Positions 21,399 to 33,621 are shown, counted from the stretch's first letter. The stretch: DNA of 64,000 nucleotides from Brachypodium distachyon (GCF_000005505.3 NC_016134.3:48530895-48594894), one strand, 5' to 3'. Made by a program: numbers and translations. The notes: generated by a model not told the origin, from the sequence alone.

Positions 21399-24300
21399 TG
21401 AAGCGATCCCCCTTCACCAAGGGTTCGATCTCTGTGCTTACTGTGCTAGTCCCTGGATCGACTCGCTAGCACACACAGTTTCACGATGTAATATCAAGAT
21501 ACAAAGGTCAAAAGTATATTACATCGCATTGATCCAGAATTTAGTAGTAACTTACATATTGCATAACCTCATGGGTTATCTCAAAAGAAAATAAAATCTT
21601 GCAGCGGAAGGCAGAAGATACAGGAGTCCCATAACTACTCCACAGTCGAAACATGTTGGAATGTAAACTCGCAACCCTAACAATTCGTACCTCACTCTTC
21701 ACCTGGTTCACCTGCAACATTTAAACGTTGCAGCCACTAGGGGGTCAATACATTGAATGTATTGGCAAGTTCACCAAAGGGTTATAACAGAACCTATTAA
21801 GTACATGCAATATTTGGCAAGGTGGGGTTTTGGTTATTTGCATAAAAGCATCATTGTTCAATCATATCATTTTTAAACAAATAGTTTTAATTCTATTGGA
21901 CACGGGGTAGAAACACCCATGCTCCTATTAACCTAGGCACATTGAGTGGAAACATCAATGCTCCTACCCAGTTCAAACCATTCATTTTATTAGGAAATTG
22001 GAATGAGTGAGACTTTTCTTACAGCTCCAATATCTAGTTGCTCATAATTGTCCGTAACCGGGGACACGGCTAAGTACTTAGTTTGACACTCTCGAGAGGT
22101 GGTACACTTTACCCACAAGAAATCGACGTGTTAATCCCTTGCTGTCCTCCAGGTGGAGTAGCAACGACATCGATTACAGGAATTTTCAGAACATATTCTC
22201 CCAAACCACCTGAGGGACGCGTTCCAACCTACACTGGTACATACCGATGTCACTTCGGATCCAGGTTCATATTTCTTACATCCATCCTGGCAGAGCCCAT
22301 AATACCATGTGGTTGTACTGGAAGCTACTAAACAGGAAACTAGTCCAGTCTCTGGTTATCCCGGGTGGCATCCCACATTGTGACGCAGGCGCTCCCCGAA
22401 TCGCACGGGGAGACGACCATGGACGCTCCTGAATCACACGGAGAGACGACTCAGCGGGCCCCATAGAAATGGACCTAACGTCACGACATCCGAAAACTCA
22501 AAGCAGCCCACCCAGGACGGTTCATTGAATTACTTGTTTTGTAATTCAATAGTATCACATTGTAATAATACCACCCTCGTATATTATCATAGCATAGCAT
22601 TTTACTACTACGATGGCAATTGGTGGTGAAGTCATGTGAAAGGTATCCTATACTAGTAGGATAGATCATAGCTAGCATAGATACAATAATAATCCTGACA
22701 ATGCAACTAATAAAATCTAGTGCATAATAAAATAATAGGGTAGATGATCAAAGTGAACTTGCCTGATTAGTGTCTTTGTATTCTTCTTCTTTTCGATACT
22801 CACAGTTAGCACACTCCGTATAATCTATCGCGAAGAACGAAAAGCAATAATAAATGACTATTCGAGAACTCCAAATCATAACTCCAAATAAAGAACCAAA
22901 ATAATACGAAGTTTAAATTAAACAGTACCTAACTACTGTTTGGCTATCCTAGGCATAGATCTAAGAGGTAGGAACAAGGCTTGGGTTCTATCGGAGTTGA
23001 AACGGTGAAGTCAATGTTTGCTAACAGATACAATTTTCTAGGGGTCATGGGTTACTGTAAATTAACTTTGGAAGGTGTACAAAGTGGTCCAGAAATTAGA
23101 GTTTGGTGTACTCTAGTCACTACAGAAAGAATGAACTGGTTTGGAAATATGGATCAACATGTATGGGCTTTGGAACATTGCTAATCAATAAGATAGTGTT
23201 AACAGATACAAAGTTTGGTTGGGCATGGACTAATGTGGCTAAGTCTGGAATTTAAGTCTATAGGAACTATTATAACTTAGATACTTTGGCTGTTTGGCAA
23301 ATGGTGCTAAATGACAGAACATGAGATGAAAAGTATACTACTGTATAGTATTAAGATTGCACTTGCTAACACAACAAGTCTCATCCCAAAAGGATCTACA
23401 GAGAAATACCTACTAGCTTGCAAAGCTGGCTAGTCTGATTCTGACAGATTAAAGATACTAACTTCTACTGAAAATGTACTGGTGCTAATAGCTTCAAAAG
23501 ACAAAGGACCAATGGGATAAATTAAACTAGATCTAACAAGCTTTGAAAATAAACTGGTTTAACCTAAATAGGTGTTGTGAGTCAAAAGATACAGGCTTAC
23601 AAAACAGGCAAATCTATAACAAAGTTTCTGTAACTAAAGGCTTAGAATTGGCCAAGTGTGGAAAACTGCTGGAGGTACTATTTTGCAACGACGATGCACT
23701 AGTGTGGATGAACTTGGAAAGTTGTTAAAATAGGTCTAGGATTTATATTTGGATTTGATCTTGACATGAAAAAAAGAATCATCTAATTTCCAGTAATGGA
23801 TCACAAGATATAGGCTCCGGAAGATAGCTAACTGATGTGACAGTGTTAATAGATACGACATTTGATTGAAGATGCACCTCTGTAGCTGAATCCTAAGTTG
23901 TTCAAGATGTACACTAATGTGTAGAAAAGGATCTAATTGATGAAATAAAGAAGGTTTGGAACCAAACGGATCAATTGAACAATTTATATGAATTTCGAAA
24001 GGTGGCTAATCCAGAAACAGCATACTGTGAATAGCAATTTCCAACGAAGATGCCGTACTGAAGATCATAGAGACGGGGTATAAAATCTAGTCTGGTATAG
24101 AGAGGTGGACGTGCTCTAACTACAACAGAAAGATTTAGACAAAAATGATACACTGATCAACAGATATGGGCTTGTAAACATGGCTAATCAAAACTGCTGC
24201 GGCTGAAAAGTTGCTCACCGGAAAAGACACGGAGTTCGCCGGAGTTGAAGAAGGACGGCGATGATGTTGACCTAGGGTTCGGTGGGGCGGTGTAAGACGT

Positions 24301-25946
24301 TGAGGAGGACACCGTGACGTGGCTTGCACGGTCGTAGCATCTCCGGATGGCGACGGGCGGAGCTCCGGGCGCGGCTTTGGCATGAGGTCGGGGACGGCGC
24401 GGCCAACAGCATCAAGAGGTCACGAAACCTTGTCACAAAGGTAGGTAACGGTCACATGAGACTATCGGTGAAAAGAATCGGAGAACGGAGGTTCGGGGTG
24501 ATCTCACCGGCAACAATTGTGGCGGTGACCGGCGGAGGAAGACGTCGACATAGCCGGCTGTACAGAGGTTTTGAGGCCAAACTTTCTACATGGGAATGGG
24601 AGAGGAGAGGCAAAGGCTCAAAGTGACGCGTGTGGAATCCTTTTATAGTGGCCGAGGAGGGAGATCGGGCGTGGATGTCGACGGCCGACATTCGGGGCAC
24701 CTATTTTGGAAACTGCGATAATTAGAGGAAACTTCAAATTGATTTCCTGAATGGATTCTCGGGATGGTGAGGATTGATGGGGTGGTTTCCTTTTGGAGAG
24801 AGACGCTCGTGCTCCTGGCTGGCTGGGGCGTTCGGTGGAGATGGGCCGGCCCAGTTGGGTCGGTCCATTCTTTTTTTTTTTCTTTTTTTTTTCCATTTCT
24901 TTTTTTTTTATTAATAACTTTTGATTTCTAACTCCAAATAAGTCCAAAGTGGGAGCTTTTGGGACTTGAATCCTTTCAAAGTGTGAGCTTTTGGGACTTG
25001 AATCCTTTCAAAAATAAAATAAGTAAAAATACTTTTGCTTATATAAATGTCATTAGAGCTTTATAAGTAATACGTAAAATAGGTTTTGAAATCTATTATG
25101 AAACCTTTGTTTCATAAATTAGTTTAAACTCCAATAAACATATTGGGTTGGCATATTTTGCACTAAAATCCTTCTTTAGCTAAATACCCCATTGGGTTGA
25201 ACTCCAAAGAAGATCTCATAATAATTATACGGTTCAATAAAATTCCCTAATAGCTTTATAACACCAAATCTCAAATCATGTAAACCATCGCAGATGTTTC
25301 CAACTATATATATATATTTGGGAAGTCACGTTATCCCACTCTCAACGACGGAATAAATGTTGGAATAACATTTGCACACAAGGATGTCACGTTATCCTCT
25401 TCTCGAATATTTGATAGTTTCTTCTCGAAAACAAAATGAACACGCCAAACCAAATATCGAGAGAAACATAGGTGAATCATTATATATGTTTTCCAATCAT
25501 ATACTTGGGAAAGTCACATTATTCCCTCTCTTTATCATTTAGATAAATGTTGGAGAACATTTCTAATCGATTTAAATATTCCAACGATGCTCTCAAATGG
25601 TCATGGCATCCAAATTGGAATCTTAGCGTGTTAATAAATCCTTCAGAAAGAAAATAGGATTTACTAGATGCGAATAATAGTTCGGCTAGAGTCATAATAT
25701 GCAAATGATTCCAAATAGAATACTTTGAACTTATGTAAATGTCCCAACCATGTTGTATAATTTGGATAGTCAAATTAATCCACTCTTTTGTTGATTATTC
25801 AAACATGGTGTGGAAAAATTTAAATAAGTCCTAACAATTTCAAATTCTTCGGAAATTCACAACCAAAATATTTCCGAAGCCAATATTTTCATTAAAATAA
25901 TTATTTTATTTAACATTCCAGAATTGGAAAATTCTGGGATGTTACA
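21399..25946 (-). mobile_element. Solo LTR-B (4548 bp)
   Basis: The plus strand starts TGAAGCGATCC and ends GGGATGTTACA, with a flanking duplication and no gag-pol inside, so it is a solo LTR. The U5-side 1.35 kb (21399-22765) closely matches LTR-A. Beyond the block ATGATCAAAGTGAACTTGCC it is a different U3/leader module of about 3.2 kb, shared with the LTR at 63549 and with the right part of the chimeric LTR at 45721. A minus-strand TATA box is at 24641-24650. The leader is CT-rich on that strand. Confidence 0.9.
24641..24650 (-). promoter_or_regulatory. TATA box of LTR-B
   Basis: Minus strand CACTATAAAAGGATTCC, followed by a CT-rich leader. The equivalent in the chimeric LTR is TATAAAGG at 48191. 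Confidence 0.65.
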
Positions 25947-25951
25947 AGTAG

Positions 25952-26814
25952 TCCCGGAGGTCGAGCTCCGTCGGCAACTGGAGGTCCAGCGCACGGAGCT
26001 CCAAGGTAGGCTCGACGCAATGGCGGCAACCCTAGAAGCTTCCCGGAAGGAACATGCCGAGGTGCTCGCGACGGCCCAGGCGCGGCTGGACGAGAAGAGC
26101 GAGCTGATCGCCAACTACCGTGGCGAGATCGAAGGCCTTCGCATCCTGCTGGAGGTGCAGGTCAAGGCCGCCGAGGGCGCGGCGAGAGCGGCGACTCAGC
26201 ACGAGGCCGAGCTCAACTCGGTTAAAGGCAAAGCGGCCGGGCTTGAGGACGAGTTGGCCGCCGTCTGGGAAGAGCTCGCCAAGGCCGGCGAGGCAACCGC
26301 GGCCCAGGCCTTAGAGCTTGCGATGCTGGAGGGCCGCTTCAGGATGGCCAAGAAGGCCGCGCAAGATGCCTGACTCCATCACAGCACGCTGATCGGGCAG
26401 CGGCAGCTCGAGACGAAGAAGCTGGCGAAGATCGCCGAGTCGCTGCGCGACTTGCTGCCCAAGTTCGAGCTGCAGGTGGCGGAGGTGGACAGCACGGACG
26501 TCACGACGCCGATACCCTTCTTCTCCGACTTGTTGGGGAAGCTCGGGGCGCTCGACGTCTGGATCGCCAAGTACGGCGCCAACGAAATCGCCAACTGCAC
26601 CCGGGAGGTTGCCGGGACAATCCTCCCGCGGATTCATCTTCGGGACCCAGAATTCCCCTTCGAGTCCCTGCTGGACGCTTGGTCCGACAGCGAGGATGAG
26701 CCCACGCACACCCAGGCAGTGCGCGAGTTCGTCGACGAGGTCATCGAGCGGATGCAGATGAAGCCGGAGCCTGAACCCCCCGTCGACCCCCCGACCGAAG
26801 ACGACAACAACTAG
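25952..26814 (+). pseudogene. Tat1 antisense ORF, 3' part
   Basis: It resumes after the solo LTR with PEVELRRQLE, the same position as PEVELYRRLE in Tat2 (near 16735). A long coiled coil (to about 26370) is followed by a conserved C-terminal domain containing LRDLLPKFELQ, LGKLGALDVWI, CTREVAGTILPRIHL and SLLDAWSDSEDEPTHTQAV, and an acidic end. A TGA at 26371-26373 replaces what is CGG (Arg) in Tat2, a CpG-type change. Natural stop TAG at 26812-26814. The coiled coil suggests oligomerisation; the C-terminal domain has no function known to me. Confidence 0.75.
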
Positions 26815-27605
26815 CTGCCGCGGCCCCTGGCTATACTCGTTGCTTCCCCTGTACCTCTTTCTTGTTTGCTTTACCTGCAGGTATGGCGCTTAGCGCCGTT
26901 TGGACAATGATCTGTTGGTTAGTCCATGTAACCACTCGACACCTAGTCAATCAAGCTCGTTAGTTTGCTCGATTTTTGTCCATAATTCCCGAGGCCGCCT
27001 CGCGGGGTGGTTCCCATAGCCTGTGCGTGTCTTGCCTTGTGTTGCGGGGGGACTCGCGCACGCCTCACCCTTGACCAGACCAGGGACCCGGGACGGACCC
27101 GCGGTGCCGACCTGGGGCCAAGCGGTAGCGGGGAGCCACTCCGCTTGCGGGGTAACCACCCCGAGTCGTGTCCTCCCGGGGCGGACCCGGGAGCCACACG
27201 GGGAGCGCACTCCCCCGGCAAGCGTCCCTTGTAACACTCCGGCTACGCGCAGGATCCGGGGCCGCACCCAGCGGGGGGGTGCTCAGTTTCGTTCAGCTCT
27301 TAGCGAATTCAGCGTTCATGTTCAGATACTTAGCTTTCCGTTTGGTCCAACGTTCCGCGATGCTCTGCGGTAGAGTGCAGACGGGGCACCGCCTTGGTAG
27401 GGACCCTCCCGGGGTACCTGTTCAAGGGAAACGATTTCTGAGGGATGCAGCAGGAGCACGGGGGCAGGATCGGCGCCAGCGGCAACCGCCGCCGACGATG
27501 CTCCCACCATGCCCATGCGGCGACCCTCGCCTTTAGGGACAGACCCTGGCCTTCAGGGGGGAACCCTGGTTTAGGAGGACTCCGCCCCGGGAGCAGCCGC
27601 AAGAC

Positions 27606-27677
27606 GGCTATAACGTCCTCGCCGCCAGCTGCGCCCCACCCCGAACGGCGGGCACGGGTGGCGAGGAAGTTATAGCC
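27606..27677. other. Conserved hairpin, 17 of 18 bp stem
   Basis: GGCTATAACGTCCTCGCC pairs with GGCGAGGAAGTTATAGCC (27660-27677) with a single mismatch, over a loop of about 36 nt. The same stem occurs at 38474-38545 (Tat2) and at 30564-30635 (inverted insert), while the loop sequence differs. Confidence 0.8.
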
Positions 27678-27744
27678 TCCCAGCGGCAGCCCCCGCATCT
27701 GGGGAAACGTGGTTTTTCTGGAGAACTCGCCCCAAGGTTTTTCT

Positions 27745-28030
27745 GGCAATGCACCCCGTCGGCGCCGGACGCGGACGGGACGCACCGCCACAGTGCCTCT
27801 GCGGCGACCCTCGCCCCGGAACCGCCCCTTTGAGGAAGCGCAGCAGGGGCACAACGGCAGTGCCCCTGTCGGCGCGGGACATCGATGGCACGCACTACCC
27901 CCGTGCCTCTGCGGCGCCCCTCGGGGTGGGCTCGATGGGGTGGTGCGGCAGGGGCGCGACGGCGGCGCATCCGCCGGCGCTAGGCGCCGGCGGGAAGCAC
28001 CACCTCCGCGCCTCCGTCGCACCACCTGCT
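27745..28030. repeat. GC-rich hairpin repeats in Tat1 spacer
   Basis: About three degenerate units of about 100 bp sharing GTGCCTCTGCGGCGACCCTCGC-like phrases and GGCACG/CGTGCC arms. They are homologous to the better-preserved arrays in Tat2 at 38755-39185 and 40110-40530. Confidence 0.65.
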
Positions 28031-28096
28031 TTCACGGCCCCGAACCCGGCTTCGCTCTGAGCAATTCCGTGGTTGGGGCATGTCTTTTATAGGCAC

Positions 28097-28117
28097 GGGG
28101 GGGGGGGGGGGGGGGGG
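28097..28117. repeat. Homopolymer G21
   Basis: Twenty-one consecutive G. The matching site in Tat2 (near 40600) is GGGAGGGGGG, so this is an expansion or an assembly error. Confidence 0.9.
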
Positions 28118-28574
28118 CTTGCCACCGCGTGCGACGGATCCGCGCGGCACCGTGGCGCCTTTTCCCCGAACGCGGCGCCGTTTCCGCTGCAATGCTTACC
28201 GGGCAACCCCGGCACACGTGGCGGCCAACTGACAACCCAGAAGCCTCGGAGTGCGGTGAACCCCTTGTGTTGCGGTCCTCCCGCACCACAAGGCACCGGT
28301 GTATGGTGCGTCCCGTGGGCAGCTCACGGGCACCACAGTGTACAAGATTCATCCCTTTCCTGCAGGTTAGACTCTTACCAGATCCGAGGTGCTGAAAAAA
28401 TTTCAAAACTTATGAGAACAAGTAACACAGGTAAATCAGATAAATCTCATCTCTCCTGCTTCCCAGCCCCCGGCACAAAGGGATCAATGCCAAACTTGGA
28501 TGTGAGCATTTCCTTCCCGGGTGCAGCGACTGCGCGGTGCGGGCGGCGGGAGGCCGAGCAACCGCACGCCTAGT

Positions 28575-28655
28575 GGTGCACGTTGCGGGAAGCCCGCCAA
28601 CGGCACGACCAGTGATGCACCTTGCGGAAAGCCCGCCAACGGCATGTGTCCAGTG
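28575..28655. repeat. 39-bp tandem repeats (two units)
   Basis: GTTGCGGGAAGCCCGCCAAC recurs about every 39 bp; the same family lies at 39657-39792 and 41022-41140. Confidence 0.75.
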
Positions 28656-28920
28656 CCGGAACAATCCGGCAACGGGTTTTCGTTTCGGGGCCACGGCAGC
28701 CCCTTGCTCACAACCAAGTAGGGAAGGACACCTTTGTGCACTTAAAGCAGGAGGCAAGAGGGGGAAAACAAGTGAATGAACAAGGCAAGAACAAAGCTCA
28801 GGGGTGAAACACCTATCTTTATTCACAGTTAATTAGCGGTTTACACACGGGGGCTGCCCGGTTACACTAGTTCGAGAGGTATGCATCGGAGGCATCACCT
28901 GAGGGTCGGGCTCCGCCGCT

Positions 28921-30493
28921 TCACGGGTAGAACTTGCGCAAGTGTTCAATATTCCAGCTATTGGGCACCGGCAAGCCGTCTTCGGTTTCTAGGCGGACAG
29001 CCCCCGGCCTGGTCACCTGCACTACCTGGAAGGGCCCCTCCCATTTCGGAGTCAACTTGTTCCCGGCCTTCGTTCCTTGTATCCGACGCAGGACAAGGTC
29101 TCCGTTCTCGAGCCCTCGGGGACAGACTCGTTTGTCGTGATAACGACGGAGTCCCTGCTGGTAGCATGCGGCTCGCACAGCAGCCCGGCACCGAAGCTCT
29201 TCGATGAAGTTTAGATCGTCGACCCTTTGCTCGTGTTGGCTGGTGTCGCCGTACGCGCGTACTCGGGGAGATCCGTACTTGAGCTCGAGGGGCAGCACCG
29301 CTTCTGCCCCGTAGACAAGGGCGAAAGGAGTTTCGCCCGTTGCCCGACTAGGTGTGGTCCGGACGGGCTGGAGTTCTTCGATCCAGTGCTTCCCGTGGCC
29401 TTTGAGCTTGTCAAAGGTTCTCGTCTTGAGCCCCCGTAGAACCTCTGCGTTGGCTTGCTCCGCCTGTCCGTGGCTCCTCGGGTGAGCGACGGACGCGAAG
29501 CGCAACTTAGTGCCCATGTCTTCACAGTAGGCGCGAAACGCTGCGCTCGTGAATTGCGTGCCGTTATCGGTGATGATACTGTTGGGAACCCCGAACCGGC
29601 ACACAATGCCAGCACGGGCTGGAGTTCTTCGATCCAGTGCTTCCCGTGGCCTTTGAGCTTGTCAAAGGTTCTCGTCTTGAGCCCCCGTAGAACCTCTGCG
29701 TTGGCTCGCTCCGCCTGTCCGTGGCTCCTCGGGTGAGCGACGGACGCGAAGCGCAACTTAGTGCCCATGTCTTCACAGTAGGCGCGAAACGCTGCGCTCG
29801 TGAATTGCGTGCCGTTATCGGTGATGATGCTGTTGGGAACCCCGAACCGGCACACAATGCCCTTAAGGAACTTGATGGCCGCCTGGGCGGTCACCTTGCG
29901 CACTGGTTCCACCTCCACCCATTTGGAGAACTTGTCGACGGCCACAAACAAGTATTCGTAACCGCCAAACGCCCTTGGTAGCTTGCCGACGATGTCTAGT
30001 CCCCAAACCCCGAACGGCCATGAGGACGGGATGGCATGCAGGGCCTGGGCTGGTTGGTTGCTCTTCTTCGAGTGGAACTGGCACGCTTCGCACGTCCTCA
30101 CCATCCGCTCTGCGTCGGCCAGGGCCATGGGCCAGTAAAAACCATGCCGGAAAGCCTTGCCGGCTAAAGCCTGGGAGGCCACATGGTGTGGACATGTGCC
30201 TCGATGTATGTCCTCCAACAGTGCACACCCTTCCTCCTGCGGCACGCAGAGGAGTTTTACACCATTCGCACGCCTGCGGTAGACGCTGCCGTCTATCACT
30301 GTGTACATCTTGGCTCGCCGCGCTACGCGCTCCGCGGCGACGTCATCCTCTGGGAGAGCCTCCCATTTCAAATAGCGGGCGATCTCTTCCGCCCAGGGAG
30401 GAATTTCTCTGCCCGTGCATGCCGCCATACCAGCGGCATGGACCCCTGTTGCTGCAGGGGTTCCCTCGGTTGCCGGAGGGGCGTCCCCGGCAG
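28921..30493 (-). pseudogene. Tat1 integrase (with internal tandem duplication)
   Basis: The minus-strand frames end with SWNIEHLRKFYP at 28921. An H-H-C-C zinc region (GTCPHHVASQAL ... CEACQFHSKKS) is followed by the catalytic core with LDIVGKLPRAFGGYEYLFV, ITDNGTQFTSAAF and GQAERANAEV, giving an apparently intact D, D, E set, and then a C-terminal domain with ENGDLVLRRIQGTK. A 251-bp direct duplication (29363-29613 and 29614-29864) repeats the end of the core; 251 is not a multiple of 3, so the frame breaks. The N-terminal side is cut at 30494 by the inverted insert. Inactive. Confidence 0.88.
29363..29864. repeat. 251-bp direct tandem duplication in integrase
   Basis: ACGGGCTGGAGTTCTTCGAT begins at 29363 and again at 29614 (the second start is preceded by AGC). 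The two copies are almost identical (one has CTTGCTCC where the other has CTCGCTCC). The Tat2 integrase has a single copy. Confidence 0.9.
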
Positions 30494-31655
30494 CTCTCCG
30501 AACCAACTAACTGACCATACATCCTCCTAAACCAGGGTTACCCCCTGAAGGCTGTCGCTGGGAGGCTATAACTTCCTCGCCACCCGTGCCCGCCGTTCGG
30601 GGTGGGGCGCAGCTGGCGGCGAGGACGTTATAGCCGTCTTGCGGCTGCTACCGGGGCGGAGTCCTCCTAAACCAGGGTTCCCCCCTGGAGGCCAGGGTCT
30701 GTCCCTGAAGGCGAGGGTTGCCGCATGGGCATGGTGGTAGCATCGTCGGCGGCGGTTGCCGCGGGCGGCGATCCTGCCCCCGCGCTCCTGCTGCATCCCT
30801 CAGAAATCGTTTCCCTTGAACAGGTACCCCAGGAGGGTCCCTACCAAGGCGGAGCGTCCAAGGGTCTTGCCGCGGGCGAGCTGCCGCTCGCTGCAGAAAG
30901 AGAAGGCATGTTTGTGAATTTGGCTAGCAAGAATTGCAGTTGCAGGGAATCGACGAAGACATACCTGGTGCCGGCCCTGTCTCCGCTTGGGTTGGGTCAC
31001 CGAGGGGCGCGCCCGTGCCGACGCGGGCCCCCGAGGCAGCGGGGTCGGTGGCGCCGCTAGTGTCCGCGCGCGTCCTCTTGCTTGGCGAGCCGGTCGGGGA
31101 ATCACTCCTCGCCATCTTGCTGGCGCCCGCCGGCGAGGAGGACTTCGGAGGGTTGCGCCGGAGCACGAAGCCCCAGAAGACCCCCCGGGCGGGCGGCGCC
31201 GTGAGCGCCCGCGGTGTCGTCGTGACCCGGAGAGCTCCAGGTGTCGATGGCGATGCCGCCGCGCCGCTGGGCGCCAAGCTCGCAGAGGCCCCCGCTACCG
31301 GAGCGAAGGCCGTCGCCGGGGCGCCGAAGGCCCCCGCAGGTGCTGACGTTGCAGGGGTGCCTGCGAGCACCCCAGAGCCGGCTCCCGCCGCGGAGCCGGC
31401 GGCGGCCGGCAAGACAGGGGCCGACGCCGAGGCACTCGCGGCCCCTGTTGCCGCGGATGCCGTCGTGGTACCAGCGGGCGCCCCAGGAGCGGCGGCCGCC
31501 GCCAGGGTAGGGGCTGCTACCGGGGCAGACGTCGCTGTTGAGGAAGTGGCTGCGGCCGCCGCGAACGCCCTCGACCTTCTCAGGATCAGGGGCGCGCTGT
31601 CGCTGCTTTCCTCGTCGTCGTCCTCCACAGCGACGACTTCCGGGGACACAGCCAC
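30494..31655 (-). mobile_element. Inverted patchwork insert inside Tat1 pol
   Basis: It lies between integrase (GCGTCCCCGGCAGC) and RNase H (GACTGAAGGAGCC), which are adjacent in Tat2. Parts, left to right: about 20 bp matching the Tat LTR (CCGAACCAACTAACTGACCA); about 33 bp of duplicated spacer; 30549-30852, the spacer hairpin region in inverse orientation (cf. 27392-27690); 30851-31655, the antisense ORF in inverse orientation (cf. 19750-20577), including unspliced intron 1 (30891-30964). The aORF-to-spacer joint has 2-3 bp of microhomology. Confidence 0.85.
30564..30635. other. Third copy of the conserved hairpin
   Basis: GGCTATAACTTCCTCGCC ... GGCGAGGACGTTATAGCC: the inverse of the hairpin at 27606-27677, carried in the patchwork insert. 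Confidence 0.8.
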
Positions 31656-33621
31656 GGGGTGACTGAAGGAGCCAGTTGCTTCTGACAGAACACCACCGCC
31701 GGAGGCTTCCGGCGCTCTGCTGCCATATTGGCCAGCTCATCAGCAGCGAAGTTGTCCTTCCGCTTGACGTGTTCGAAGCGCAAACCCTTGAACTTCCGTT
31801 CCAGCTTGCGGACCTCTTCCACGTACGGCGCCATTTGAGGGCAATCATAGTTCTTGTTCACCTGGTTGATCACAAGCTGGGAATCACCGCGAACAACCAG
31901 GCGCTTAATGTCGAGGGCGACCGCTGCCCGAAGCCCGGCAAGCAGGCCTTCGTACTACGCCGTGTTGTTGGTGGAGTTAGCGAAGTCGAGTTGGAGAGTT
32001 GGACGGCGAACCGCAGCTGGTCCCCTGTGGGTGACTCGATGATTGAACGCACCGTCGAAGTAGAGGACCCAGGGGCCCTCGTCCAGCTTGCCGGGAAGGC
32101 CGGTCTCTGACTCACTTTCTTCTACGCCCGTGGACGTCCACTCCGCGACGAAGTCCGCCTGGGCCGTGCTCTTGATGCTTTTGGAGTTGGCGAAGTGGAG
32201 GTCGAACTCCGACAGCTCCATCCTCCATTTGGCCACTCTCCCGGTGGCTTCACGGTTGGTGAGGGTCTTCCCGAGGCAGAACCCGGACACCACCGTGACG
32301 CGGTGCGCCTGGAAGTAGTGGCACAACTTGCGGGACGCAAGGAGAATCCCCAGAAGGAGCTTCTGTACTTGCGGGTATCTTGTCCGCGCGTCGCGCAACA
32401 CCGTACTGACGAAGTACACCGGTCGCTGGACCAACCGCTTCCGCGGCGCCGAGGTTGCCGGCTCTGGGGTGGTCCCTGGGCTTGAGGTGGTTGCCGGAGG
32501 CTGCTCAGCCACCTGCCCCGCAGCCGCAATCCCCGGGACGTCTTCCTCCCTCTCGGCAACCAGCACCGAGCTAACCACCTGATCAGTCGCCGCTAGGTAG
32601 AGTAGCAGCGGCTCGCCCAACTTGGGGGCGACGAGGATGGGCGGTGACCTCAGGTATCGCTTGACTTCCTGGAGCGCCGGCTCGGCCTCGACAGTCCAGT
32701 CGACTGGACCCTTCTCCTTCATTACCCGGAAGAAAGGCAGGGCACGCTCGCCCAGCCTGGAGATGAAGCGTCCAAGCGCAGCAACGCAGCCGTTGAGGTG
32801 CTAGACATCTTTCACCTTGCGGGGGGCTCCATCTTCTCGATGGCTTCTATTTTGGTCGGGTTGGCCAGTATCCCCCGGTGTGAAACCAAGAAACCCAGAA
32901 GCTGCCCGGAGTTGACACCGAAGGTGCGCTTATCTAGGTTCAGTCTGAGCTTGATCTTGCAGAGGTTGTCAAATGTCTCCCGCAGGTCATCAATCAGGGA
33001 GTCCCTACGCTTCGATTTGATGACGATGTCATCCATGTAGGCCTCCGCGTTGCGGCCTAGCTGGGGCCCCAAACATTCTCGCAGGGCGCGCTGGAATGTG
33101 GAGCCCGCGTTCTTCAACCCGAAAGGCATGCATGTATAGTAGTAGCAGCCAACCGGGGTGATAAATGCTGTCTTTTCCTCTTCCTCGACCGCCATCTTGA
33201 TTTGATGGTAGCCGGAGAAAGCATCCAAAAAACTCAACAGGTCACAACCAGCGATAGAATCAACTATCTGGTCGATACGGGGTACAGGGAAGGGATCCTT
33301 GGGGCATGCACGATTAAGATCGGTAAAATCCACGCACATGCGAAGCTTATTCCCCGCTTTGGGCACCACTACAGGGTTAGCCAGCCAAGTGGGGTACAAA
33401 ACCTCCCTGATAGCCCCGGCAGCCCTGAGCTTGCCCACCTCTTGCTTGATGAAATCTTTCCGCTCTTGTGCCTGCCGCTGGATCTTCTGCTTGACGGGGT
33501 ATGCGTCCGGGCGCACCGCGAGCCGATGCTCAATCACCTCCCTGGGGACTCCGGGAAGGTCTGACGGTTCCCAGGCGAACACGTCGGCATTTTCCCAGAG
33601 GAAGGTGATGAGGGCGCTTTC
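31656..33621 (-). pseudogene. Tat1 reverse transcriptase and dual RNase H
   Basis: RT (33582 to about 32812): VPREVIEHRL, PTWLANPVVVPK, DLNRACPKDPFPVPRID, CMPFGLKNAGSTF and the catalytic AYMDDIV. One G is missing near 32826 (GAGCCCCCC against GAGGCCCCCC in Tat2), which shifts the frame, and a TAG follows where Tat2 reads Gln. Next come a degenerate first RNase H (32722 down) and, after a linker, a second one starting WVLYFDGAF (near 32075) and ending with FEHVKRKDNFAADELA (near 31760). A second, archaeal-type RNase H is a hallmark of the Tat lineage. The strand after DGAF is rearranged relative to Tat2 (SLQGAGAGVV missing). Confidence 0.85.

Larger units (their letters stand above)
26815..28920. 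other. Convergent spacer of Tat1 (aORF end / integrase end)
   Basis: About 2.1 kb between the stop of the plus-strand aORF and the end of minus-strand integrase. It contains a long hairpin (27606-27677), GC-rich repeats able to fold (27745-28030), a G21 run (28097-28117), 39-bp-type repeats (28575-28655) and no credible ORF. It probably holds the 3' ends of both transcripts. Confidence 0.7.

Noticed and set aside
22981..23184. 67-codon ORF repeated at 49450-49653 with one residue difference
   Set aside because: It is antisense to the LTR, begins with TTG and not ATG, and is explained by near identity of two LTR-B copies at the DNA level.
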